Assembly: GCA_029009095.1 (NCBI GenBank)
Contig: JAQXJT010000004.1
Coordinates: forward strand, 1 to 54,113
Source of the DNA: a bacterium
GTDB lineage: Bacteria > Bacillota > Clostridia > Oscillospirales > Oscillospiraceae
Length of the DNA: 54,113 nt
Direction of reading: 5' to 3'
This document shows, piece by piece, positions 7,924 through 14,954 of this stretch. The notes under the pieces are model-generated. The model made no database searches, was not told where the DNA came from, and was given only the letters and a program-made list of their open reading frames with translations. The number at the start of each line of letters is the position of its first letter. Position 1 is the first letter of the stretch. The translations under genes were made by a program, and so were the position numbers.

Positions 7924-8025
7924 TTACTGAAGAAGAAGCGTATCGGAAAAAACGGCGCGCTCACGCATGCACATGCACATGGGCATGCACATCTCCAGCA
8001 TCATCATGGCGCCATTCTTTCTCAT
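7924..8025 (-). CDS. Met/Cys-rich regulatory leader peptide of the metQNI unit
   Basis: 33 codons. The ATG ending at 8025 has a strong AAAGGAG ribosome-binding site 8 nt away. Codons 7-9 are three consecutive Met; codons 12-20 read MCMPMCMCM. In all there are nine Met (1, 7, 8, 9, 12, 14, 16, 18, 20) and three Cys (13, 17, 19). The remainder is RERAVFSDTLLLQ and a TAA stop. Starvation for charged Met-tRNA (perhaps also Cys-tRNA) would stall the ribosome at codons 7-20. That leaves codons 29-33 free to pair with the terminator 5' arm. Completing the peptide would cover them and allow termination. The peptide itself probably has no separate function. Codon content and layout are seen; the mechanism is inferred. 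Confidence 0.85.
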   Translation of the reverse strand: MRKNGAMMMLEMCMPMCMCMRERAVFSDTLLLQ

Positions 8026-8058
8026 CGTGCTTCTCCTTTCCTCAAAAGGTATGGGTGC

Positions 8059-8086
8059 ATTATAGCACGCTTTACTCACAAGTCAA
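8059..8086 (-). promoter_or_regulatory. sigma-A promoter of the metQNI leader
   Basis: TTGACT (8081-8086) and TATAAT (8059-8064) with a 16-bp spacer. Transcription should begin near 8052, about 27 nt before the leader ATG and about 250 nt before metQ. Confidence 0.85.
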
Positions 8087-8143
8087 GCTATTTTTTCAAC
8101 TTTTCTTTATCAGGTTAAAACATTTTAGCGATGCGCCTGAAAA

Positions 8144-8206
8144 TCAGCGTTCGCTGGCCCTGCCGTCCTCGCTGCCGAAGATCATATCATCCACATCCCC
8201 GTACAT
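8144..8206 (-). CDS. Possible 20-aa small protein
   Basis: ATG ending at 8206 is preceded by GGGGAGGTGG, a good ribosome-binding site, and the frame runs 20 codons to TGA. The peptide begins MYGDVDDMIFGSEDG and is acidic with a basic RASER end. It lies 82 bp after the metallophosphoesterase stop on the same strand, so it could be the last cistron of that unit. I do not recognise it; the ribosome-binding site is the only support. Confidence 0.35.
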   Translation of the reverse strand: MYGDVDDMIFGSEDGRASER

Positions 8207-8287
8207 GGCGCCACCTCCCCGAAAAGCAGTAACTCTACAGTCTATGTTCGCGGGGAGGGCTTTATGCTTACTTTTTTCAGAAGATCC

Positions 8288-9109
8288 TCACGCACGGCGC
8301 AGCGTGAGCTCCACGATCTCCGGAGGGTTGCCGATGCGGGGCAGTCCGTGTACAATGCCCAGGCCCCGGGAGACGATCATGGTGTACTTCTCCCCGGCGT
8401 AGGCCCCGGCGTCGTAGGTGGGAAAGAGGCTGGCGTTGCTGGAGAAAAGGCCGCCCAGGAAGGGCAGGCGGACGATGCCCCCATGGCAGTGGCCGCAGAG
8501 GATCACATCCACATCCAGCTCCGGGTACTTCTCCACCCAGTTGTTCCTGTGCCCCAGCAGGATGACCGGCGTCTCCCCGCCCTCTTCTTCCCGGAGGTGG
8601 GAGACAAGCTCCGCAGGCGTGATCATATCCGCATAGCTGTTGGGGTCTTCCACCCCGCACAAAAGGATGCGCTTTCCGTTCCTGCTCACGCTTTGCCACC
8701 GGTTCGCCAGGCGTACCACGCCGCTCTCCGTCAACTGTCCGTCCAGCTCGTCCATCAGCCCGCTGCCCCACTCATGATTGCCGCTGACGAAATAGGTGGG
8801 GGCGATGGCGCTGAGGGCGGGGAGCAGCCGCTCCGTCACAGGGAGATCCTCCCTCTTTTCCACCAGATCCCCCGTCAGGGCGATCAAGTCCGGCCGCAGC
8901 GCCGCCACGCGCTCCGTGAGCGCGGCGTTGTCCGCCCCGAACTCCGCCCCGTGCAGATCGGAGAGCTGCACGATGCGAAAGCCGTCGAACTCCTCCGGCA
9001 GGCCCTCCACGGCGCACTCGTAGCGCCCCGTCACCAGCCGCCGCTGATCCGCGATCACCCAGATCACCGCCAGCAGCACGATCGCCAGCAGTTTCCCCCA
9101 GCGCTTCAT
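8288..9109 (-). CDS. Membrane-anchored metallophosphoesterase (YkuE/YaeI-like)
   Basis: 273 aa. One N-terminal transmembrane helix (about 5-21) is followed by a calcineurin-like phosphoesterase domain with all metal motifs: QLSDLHG, TGDLVEK, SGNHEWG, LGHRNNW and CGHCHGG. Relatives act on phospholipid-linked or nucleotide-linked phosphodiesters at the membrane face; the substrate here is unknown. The ATG at 9109 overlaps the stop of the upstream NYN-LOTUS gene by 4 bp (ATGA), so the two are probably co-translated. Confidence 0.85.
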   Translation of the reverse strand: MKRWGKLLAIVLLAVIWVIADQRRLVTGRYECAVEGLPEEFDGFRIVQLSDLHGAEFGADNAALTERVAALRPDLIALTGDLVEKREDLPVTERLLPALSAIAPTYFVSGNHEWGSGLMDELDGQLTESGVVRLANRWQSVSRNGKRILLCGVEDPNSYADMITPAELVSHLREEEGGETPVILLGHRNNWVEKYPELDVDVILCGHCHGGIVRLPFLGGLFSSNASLFPTYDAGAYAGEKYTMIVSRGLGIVHGLPRIGNPPEIVELTLRRA

Positions 9110-9924
9110 GCTTCCTTGTCCCGGATGTACATGGGGCGCACATGGGGGTCGGCGGTGGTGCGCACATCCACCTCGAACCGGGGCAGGTAGCGCAGCATAT
9201 TGCTCAGCTTCCCGAAGCCGTAGTTCCGGGGGTCGAAGTCCGGTTTCTTCTTGATGATGAGGTTGCCCAGGTTGGACAGATCGATGTATCCGTCGTCATC
9301 CGCCAGATCGGCCACGGAAGAGGCAATGAGCGCCACGATCTCCTCGGGCACCCGCTCGGTATCCTCTCCGGTCTTTTTCTCAGCGCATTTTCCGGCGCTC
9401 TTGCTGCGCTCGGCGGTCTTTTTCTGGGTCTCCGCCTTTTTCTTCCGGGCGGCGGCCTTCTGCTCCTTCTCCCGCTCCCGCAGCACCTCGATATAGATGA
9501 ATTTATCGCAGGCTACAATGAAGGGCATGGGCGTTTTCTTCTCGCCCATGCCGATGACATACATCCCCGCCTCCCGCAGCCGGATGGCCAGACGGGTGAA
9601 GTCCGAGTCGGAGGACACCAGCACAAAGCCGTCCACCCGGCCCGAATAGAGCACATCCATGGCGTCGATGATCATGGCCGAGTCGGTGGAGTTCTTGCCG
9701 GTGGTGTAGCCGTACTGCTGGATGGGCGTTACGGCGTTTTCCAGCAGCGACTGCTTCCACCCGCCCACGTTGGGACTGGTCCAGTCCCCGTAAATCCGTT
9801 TGATGGTGGGGGTGCCGTATATGGCGATCTCCTCCATGGCGCTCTTCAGGGAGTCCCGGGGGACGTTGTCCGCATCGATGAGCACCGCCAGGCGGAGATT
9901 GGTATGGGTAGTCAATGATTTCAC
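9106..9924 (-). CDS. NYN-domain RNase-like protein with C-terminal LOTUS/OST-HTH domain
   Basis: 272 aa. The N-terminal NYN (LabA/DUF88, PIN-like) domain shows LRLAVLIDADNVPRDSLKSA, then DSAMIIDAMDVLYSG and FVLVSSDSDFTRLAIRLREAG, giving the acidic residues expected of a metal-dependent nuclease. A Lys/Glu-rich linker (about 155-195) leads to a LOTUS/OST-HTH domain with YIDLSNLGNLIIKKKPDFD, a fold that binds RNA or G-rich nucleic acid in other proteins. The start is probably GTG at 9924, because the promoter at 9968-9996 lies inside the longer in-frame extension. The targets are unknown. Confidence 0.85.
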   Translation of the reverse strand: MKSLTTHTNLRLAVLIDADNVPRDSLKSAMEEIAIYGTPTIKRIYGDWTSPNVGGWKQSLLENAVTPIQQYGYTTGKNSTDSAMIIDAMDVLYSGRVDGFVLVSSDSDFTRLAIRLREAGMYVIGMGEKKTPMPFIVACDKFIYIEVLREREKEQKAAARKKKAETQKKTAERSKSAGKCAEKKTGEDTERVPEEIVALIASSVADLADDDGYIDLSNLGNLIIKKKPDFDPRNYGFGKLSNMLRYLPRFEVDVRTTADPHVRPMYIRDKEA

Positions 9925-9967
9925 GCTTCTTTCTGTAGGGTCGATGGGGCCTCTCGTTCCCCGCCTT

Positions 9968-9996
9968 ACTTTACCATACTTTCCGGCAGATTGCAA
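9968..9996 (-). promoter_or_regulatory. Putative sigma-A promoter for the NYN-LOTUS/phosphoesterase pair
   Basis: TTGCAA (9991-9996) and TAAAGT (9968-9973) with a 17-bp spacer, about 45 bp before the GTG start at 9924. Confidence 0.5.
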
Positions 9997-10007
9997 ATAT
10001 GCCCGTT

Positions 10008-11867
10008 TCAGGCGGTCTTTTCCCGCCTTTTCTCCCGCTGCCGGAAATAGCGCTCTTCCCGCTCCGTGCAGGTGAAGAGCAGGATCTGCCGCTTTTGTCC
10101 CAGCTCCTCCAGCAGTTCCAGCGCCCAGCCCAGCCGCTCCTCGTCAAAGCTCAGCAGCGCGTCGTCCAGCACCAGCGGGCAGGACTCCTCCCCCAGCAGC
10201 CGCTCGCACAGAGCGAGGCGCAGCGCCAGACAGAGCTGATCCTGCGCGCCCTGGGAGAGTGAGGCGCTCTCCCGCCGCAGCTCCTCCCCCCGGGGGAGCA
10301 GCAGGGCGCTGAGATCCTGCCGCAGCAGCACCTCGTCGTAGCGGCCGTGGGTGAGGCGGCGGAAATACTCCTCCGTCCGCCGGGACAGCTCCGGGGCATA
10401 GTGGCGGCGCAGTTCGGCGTTGGCCTCCTCCATAGCCTCCAGCGCAGCGGCGACGGCGGCGTACTGCCGCTCCCGCTCCGCGATCTCCCCCGCCAGGGCG
10501 GCGCGGCGCTCCTTCAGCTCCCCGCCCGGGAGGGCGTCCAGCCGTCCCCGGCTCCGCTCCAGCCTGCCCCGCACCTCCAGCACCCGCGCCTCCGCCTCGG
10601 CCAGCTCCGTCTCGCCGTTGCCCTCCAGCGCGATCTGTTCCAGCTCCTGCAGGGCGTTTTCCGCCGCGGCGGCCTCCTCCTCGGCGCTCTCCGCCCGGAG
10701 GAACATCCGTTTGCAGCGCTCCAGCGCCGTTTTGAACTCCCAGAGCAGGCTGCGCAGCTCCTCCGCGTCGTGGGCGCCGTAGGGGGCGAGCAACCTTTCC
10801 GCCCGCGCCCTCGCCCGTTTCTGCCGTCCCCAAGCCCGAAATACCAGCCCGAACAGCAGCGCGCTCACCCCCAGCAGCGCCAGCGCCGCGGCGGTGTTCC
10901 ACCAGAGGGCGGCCAGAGCGAAGATGGCGAAAAGCCCGCCGGGGAGCAGAAGCTGCCACCCGCCCCGGCGGCTCTGGAGGTTCTCGGCGTCCTGAGCGGC
11001 CGCCTCGGCCAGGGTGACGGCGTTTTTGGCGGCAAAGGGACTCTGCCGCAGCCGCTCCTGCTCCCCGACGGCCTGCCGTTTCAGACTGCGGGCCTCCTCC
11101 GCCGCGGCGGCGGCCCTCGTCCGGGCGGCGGCCAGCTCCTGCTTCAAATTCTCGTGGCGCCGCCGCTTCCGCCCGGCCCACTCCTCCTCGGCCTCCCGGC
11201 ACTCCTCTTCCAGCGCCTCCGTCTCCCGGCGGCAGCGCTCCCATTCCTCCAGAGAGCCGTCCAGCCGCCGCAGCTCCTCCTGCAGCTCCGGAAGGCGGCC
11301 CTTGCCCCGGAAGCTCAGCTTCCTCTGCCATTCCCGCAGCCGTGCCTCCGTCTCCGGGTAGGAGAGGTCCCCCGAGGGGGCGGACAGAATGGCGGCGATG
11401 CGTCCCTCCAGCTCGCCGGTGTTGTCCACCCGCAGGAAGGGCGAGCGGATCAGCGCGGTGCGAACAAAGACGCCCTCGCCGCAGCCGCAGAGCTTCTCCC
11501 CCGCGTCCTCTCCGTGGAGTTCCTCCACTCGCCCGCCGCTGCGCAGATCCACGGCGGCGAACTCCCGCATGGGCAGCTGCGGCAGGGCTGTCCTGCGGCT
11601 CAGGGAGATCTCCCGCCCCTGCCAGAGAAGATCCATCCGCCCCTCCATGGGCGCGCCGCTCCAGGGAGCGTAGCGGCTCTTGTCCGGCAGTTCGCCTCCC
11701 CGGGGACGGCGGGCGCTGTCCACCCCGTAGAGCATACAGCGCAGGAAGGCGCACCAGGTGGACTTGCCGCTCTCGTTGGGGGCGCGCAGAATGTTCAGCC
11801 CCGGCCGCAGCTTCAGCGTGGCCCCGTTGAGGCAGCCGAAGGAGGCGTACATGGATCGAATGATCAT
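10008..11867 (-). CDS. YhaN-like SMC/SbcC-type AAA ATPase
   Basis: 619 aa. Walker A is LRAPNESGKST (about 33) after MIIRSMYASFGCLNGATLKL. Long Glu/Arg-rich coiled coils follow. They are interrupted near the middle by two hydrophobic stretches (LLLPGGLFAIFALAALWW and AALALLGVSALLFGLVF), a membrane hairpin known from YhaN-type proteins. The C-terminal head has SLSQGAQDQLCLALRLAL (ABC signature) and CPLVLDDALLSFDEERL (Walker B). It is shorter than B. subtilis YhaN (about 960 aa). The 4-bp ATGA overlap with the nuclease-like partner upstream supports an SbcCD/Rad50-Mre11-like pair in DNA processing. The start is the ATG at 11867; longer in-frame starts lie inside the partner gene. Confidence 0.85.
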   Translation of the reverse strand: MIIRSMYASFGCLNGATLKLRPGLNILRAPNESGKSTWCAFLRCMLYGVDSARRPRGGELPDKSRYAPWSGAPMEGRMDLLWQGREISLSRRTALPQLPMREFAAVDLRSGGRVEELHGEDAGEKLCGCGEGVFVRTALIRSPFLRVDNTGELEGRIAAILSAPSGDLSYPETEARLREWQRKLSFRGKGRLPELQEELRRLDGSLEEWERCRRETEALEEECREAEEEWAGRKRRRHENLKQELAAARTRAAAAAEEARSLKRQAVGEQERLRQSPFAAKNAVTLAEAAAQDAENLQSRRGGWQLLLPGGLFAIFALAALWWNTAAALALLGVSALLFGLVFRAWGRQKRARARAERLLAPYGAHDAEELRSLLWEFKTALERCKRMFLRAESAEEEAAAAENALQELEQIALEGNGETELAEAEARVLEVRGRLERSRGRLDALPGGELKERRAALAGEIAERERQYAAVAAALEAMEEANAELRRHYAPELSRRTEEYFRRLTHGRYDEVLLRQDLSALLLPRGEELRRESASLSQGAQDQLCLALRLALCERLLGEESCPLVLDDALLSFDEERLGWALELLEELGQKRQILLFTCTEREERYFRQREKRREKTA

Positions 11868-12952
11868 GGCTCCTCCCCTCCCTCCAGGGCCGCGAGACCG
11901 TAGCGGAGGGCCAGTTGGAGCGTGACGCGCTCCTCCTCCGTCCCGGCTTTGGCCAGTCTCTCCTTCATATTCTCCAGGAACAGCCCCCGCAGACTCAGCT
12001 CTCCGCAGCCCGCCCAGAGTTCCGTGCGGGCGGTGGTATCGTCCCGCAGCTCCAGATGGAAGCAGCGTCCGCTCAGCGCCGCTCTCAGCGCGTCCAGATC
12101 CACCCTTCCCTCCCGCTCCCCGGTGAGGATCAGGCGCCACACGTCCCTCTCCGCGCCCTCGGGGAGGGCGGCCAGGGCGGCGGTAAGAGCATCCCCGGCG
12201 GCGTCCACGGACAAGCTGTGAAAGCGCCGCTCACCCAGCGGCACAAAGCGCAGCCGCCGCCTCCTCTCCCCGATGTCCGCGAGGATGACGCCCTTTTCCC
12301 CGCACTCGTCAAAGCCCGTGCCCGCGGCGCAGCCGGGCCACGCGAAGGTGCACCCCCCCGCGCTGCGCTCCCCGCTGTAGCTGTGGGTATGGCCCAGTGC
12401 GGCGTAGTCCAGCCCGCTCCCCGCCAGTTCCTCCTCGGTGACGGGGCAGTAGGGGGACGAGCCGCGGGTGAGGACAGCGTGGAGCACCAGCACGTCCAGC
12501 CAGTCGCCCGCGCCCTCCACGGAGAAGTCCCGCAGCAGCGGCGGGCACACGCTGTCCCGGTAGCCCGCGCCCCAGACCCGCAGCCCCAGCTCCTCCACCT
12601 CCACGCACGAAAGGCGGGGCTCGGTGAACACATGGACGTTCCCGATCTGCCCCAGCCGCTCCCAAAATCCGCCGCTGCGCACAAAGTCATGGTTCCCCGG
12701 GGCGATGAACACCGGGACCTCCATCCCCTCCAGCGCCGCGGAGAGCGCGTCCACGGTCTCCCGGGCAGGCTCCGGCACATCCGTCACATCTCCGGAAAGC
12801 AACACAAGCTGCGCCCCCTCGCTCTCGGCGAGGGAACGCAGCTTCTCCGGCAGGGCGCGCATCTCCTGCCGCCGCAGCCGGGCCTTGTCCGGCGGCAGGC
12901 TCCCCAGGGGGGAGTCCAGGTGGAGATCCGCCGCGTGCAGCAGACGTATCAT
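11864..12952 (-). CDS. YhaO-like metallophosphoesterase (putative DNA exonuclease, SbcD-like)
   Basis: 362 aa. Calcineurin-like motifs in order: LLHAADLHLDSP, LLSGDVTDV, IAPGNHDF, LVLHAVL and LGHTHSY, the Mre11/SbcD/YhaO pattern. Residues past about 230 form a C-terminal domain rich in short strands. The product probably works with the YhaN-like ATPase encoded next. ATGA overlaps join it to both neighbours. The ATG at 12952 gives the conserved MIRLLHAADLH start. Confidence 0.88.
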   Translation of the reverse strand: MIRLLHAADLHLDSPLGSLPPDKARLRRQEMRALPEKLRSLAESEGAQLVLLSGDVTDVPEPARETVDALSAALEGMEVPVFIAPGNHDFVRSGGFWERLGQIGNVHVFTEPRLSCVEVEELGLRVWGAGYRDSVCPPLLRDFSVEGAGDWLDVLVLHAVLTRGSSPYCPVTEEELAGSGLDYAALGHTHSYSGERSAGGCTFAWPGCAAGTGFDECGEKGVILADIGERRRRLRFVPLGERRFHSLSVDAAGDALTAALAALPEGAERDVWRLILTGEREGRVDLDALRAALSGRCFHLELRDDTTARTELWAGCGELSLRGLFLENMKERLAKAGTEEERVTLQLALRYGLAALEGGEEP

Positions 12953-13722
12953 AAGATCCTCAAAGCCTCCACATGGGTGCACGCACCGCTCTCACTGTCG
13001 ATGGTGAAGAGGGCGCCCTCCAGCTTCCCCGGCCCTTTCGCCTGCTCATAGCGCCGCGGCGGGTCGCCCAGAAACTTCCGGATGGACTGCTGCGGCGCGA
13101 TGCCCAGCACGCTCTCCCCGGGGCCGGTCATGCCCAGATCGGTGATGTAGCCGGTGCCGTTGGGCAGGATGCCGGCGTCGGAGGTCTGCACATGGGTGTG
13201 GGTGCCCCAGACGGCGGAGACCCGCCCGTCCAGGAAGTAACCCATGGCCCGCTTTTCGCTGGTGGCCTCCGCGTGCATATCCACCAGCACCATCCGCGTC
13301 TGGTTGTCCGCAAGGATCTGGTCCACCAGCGGGAAGGGGTTGTCCGTGTTGGCGTCCAGAGTGAAGCGGCCCAACAGGTTGATCACCCGGATGGGGCCGT
13401 AGGGGGTGTCGTAAGTGGCGTCCCCCCGGCCGGGGCACTGGGGGGCGAAGTTGGCCGGGCGCAGCACCCGGGCGTCCTGCTCCAGAAAGGGCTGGAGCTC
13501 CCAGCGGGTCCAGGTGTGGTTGCCCAGGGTGACCACATCCGCCCCGGCGTTCAGGATGGCCTTGCACTGATCGGGCGTGACGCCCACCACATTGGCGTTC
13601 TCCCCGTTGACCACCACGAAGTTCACTCCGTACTGCCTGCGGATGCTTCGCAGATGCTCCCGGAGGAAGTTGAGTCCGCACTGTCCCACCACGTCGCCAA
13701 TGGCCAGAATCTGTACTGTCAT
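12949..13722 (-). CDS. ymdB: YmdB-family (TIGR00282) metallophosphoesterase
   Basis: 257 aa. Begins MTVQILAIGDVVGQCG and carries VVVNGENANVVGVTP, VTLGNHTWTRWEL, LVDMHAEATSEK and GTHTHVQTSDAG, the defining metal-ligand motifs. B. subtilis YmdB is a 2',3'/3',5'-cyclic nucleotide phosphodiesterase affecting biofilm and late-stage gene expression. Length (about 260) is normal. ATGA overlaps on both sides place it in one translationally coupled unit with the AI-2E family gene and yhaO/yhaN. Confidence 0.93.
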   Translation of the reverse strand: MTVQILAIGDVVGQCGLNFLREHLRSIRRQYGVNFVVVNGENANVVGVTPDQCKAILNAGADVVTLGNHTWTRWELQPFLEQDARVLRPANFAPQCPGRGDATYDTPYGPIRVINLLGRFTLDANTDNPFPLVDQILADNQTRMVLVDMHAEATSEKRAMGYFLDGRVSAVWGTHTHVQTSDAGILPNGTGYITDLGMTGPGESVLGIAPQQSIRKFLGDPPRRYEQAKGPGKLEGALFTIDSESGACTHVEALRIL

Positions 13723-14894
13723 ACGATCTCCTCCCCGACGGAGGCGTCCTCCTCTTTCTCCGGATGGCGGAAAAGGTGGATGAGACCCCGGTCGTTCATA
13801 TCCGTGAGGATGGCCACCATCACGGGCAGAGCCAGCAGGCCGATGCCGCCGAAGAGCTTGGTGCCCGCGTACATACACACCAGCGTGACGATGGGCCGCA
13901 ATCCCACATGTTTGCCCACGATCTTCGGCTCGATGATCTGGCGCACCACGGTGATCACCAGATAGAGCGCGACCAGCCCCACGCCCTGCCAGAGTTTCCC
14001 GGCCACCAGCTTGAAAACGCCCCAGGGAAGGAGGAACATGCCGGAGCCCACAATGGGGAAGGCGTCGAAAATGGCGATGACCGCGCCGAAGAAGAGGGGG
14101 CTCTCCATGCCGATGATCCAGAGTCCCGCGGTGAGCTCCGTGGCGGTGATCAGGAAGATGACGAAATAGGAGCGGATAAACTGCCAGATGATGTCCAGGA
14201 AGGTGTCCTTCACATCGATAACCATCTGCAGGGGCTTCTCGGGCAGGTTGCAGAGGATGAAGCGGCGGATGCCGTCAAAATCCACAGCGATGAACACCGT
14301 GGCGATGAGGCAGATAATGGTGTTCACCAGGAACGAGGGGATGCGCCCGGCCAGTGAGGAGATCCACGCCACCGCGTTCATGGAAAACTTGGTCACCGTG
14401 CTGCCCAGAGAGGAGATGAAGCCCGGAATGGCCTCCGCCACCGCGTTCATCACCGACTCATCGATGCGCCCGGCCAGTTCCAGCAGCTCTGCGGCGGAGT
14501 TTTCCAGCACGGGGAGCACATCGTTCGTGTAGATCCCGGGAATGGCCGCCACCAGGCTGCCGATGCTGTCGCCCACCTGGATGATCACCAGCACCAGCAG
14601 CGACCCCAGCAGGGCAAAGAGCAGCAGCACGCTGAGGATGCCCGCCAGGGAGGGGTTCAGGTGGAAACGCCGTGGCAGCGCCACCCGCTCTCCCTTTTCG
14701 TTTTTCTTCCAGCGCACCCGGCTGCTGAGAAAACGCGAGAGGGGCCGGGAAAGAGAGGCGAATGCCAGCGCCAGGAAGAACGGCATCATCAGTCTGAGCA
14801 AATAGCGGAAAAACAGAAATACCAGCGCCAGGATTACGGCGTAGAACGCCATATTCAAGAGAAAGCGACTCTTCTTCTCGTCTTTCTGCACCAT
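13719..14894 (-). CDS. AI-2E family transporter / YtvI-like membrane protein
   Basis: 391 aa with about eight transmembrane helices. An N-terminal pair (FYAVILALVFLFFRYLLRLM) precedes a basic loop and a large extracytoplasmic loop (about 130-200). The C-terminal core carries FDAFPIVGSGMFLLPWGVFKL and RQIIEPKIVGKHVGLRPIVTL, the family signature. Clostridial members near this length are often annotated as sporulation protein YtvI. Substrate or sporulation role is unproven. It is the first gene of the four-gene ATGA-coupled unit. Confidence 0.85.
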   Translation of the reverse strand: MVQKDEKKSRFLLNMAFYAVILALVFLFFRYLLRLMMPFFLALAFASLSRPLSRFLSSRVRWKKNEKGERVALPRRFHLNPSLAGILSVLLLFALLGSLLVLVIIQVGDSIGSLVAAIPGIYTNDVLPVLENSAAELLELAGRIDESVMNAVAEAIPGFISSLGSTVTKFSMNAVAWISSLAGRIPSFLVNTIICLIATVFIAVDFDGIRRFILCNLPEKPLQMVIDVKDTFLDIIWQFIRSYFVIFLITATELTAGLWIIGMESPLFFGAVIAIFDAFPIVGSGMFLLPWGVFKLVAGKLWQGVGLVALYLVITVVRQIIEPKIVGKHVGLRPIVTLVCMYAGTKLFGGIGLLALPVMVAILTDMNDRGLIHLFRHPEKEEDASVGEEIV

Positions 14895-14954
14895 GGTGTT
14901 TCCTCCTTCTCTGTTTTATACGTCCTCCCCGCTGCCGCGGCGGGGAGACAGGGG

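Noticed and set aside
7800-8052. SAM riboswitch or T-box leader upstream of metQ
   Set aside because: No T-box bulge motif (GGUGGNACCGCG-like) and no SAM-I-type core were found in the leader; the short Met-rich ORF plus terminator explains it better.
14925-14950. Hairpin between the SBP lipoprotein and the AI-2E family gene as terminator
   Set aside because: Short GC stem (CCCCGC/GCGGGG) with no U-tract on the minus strand; left as unassigned.
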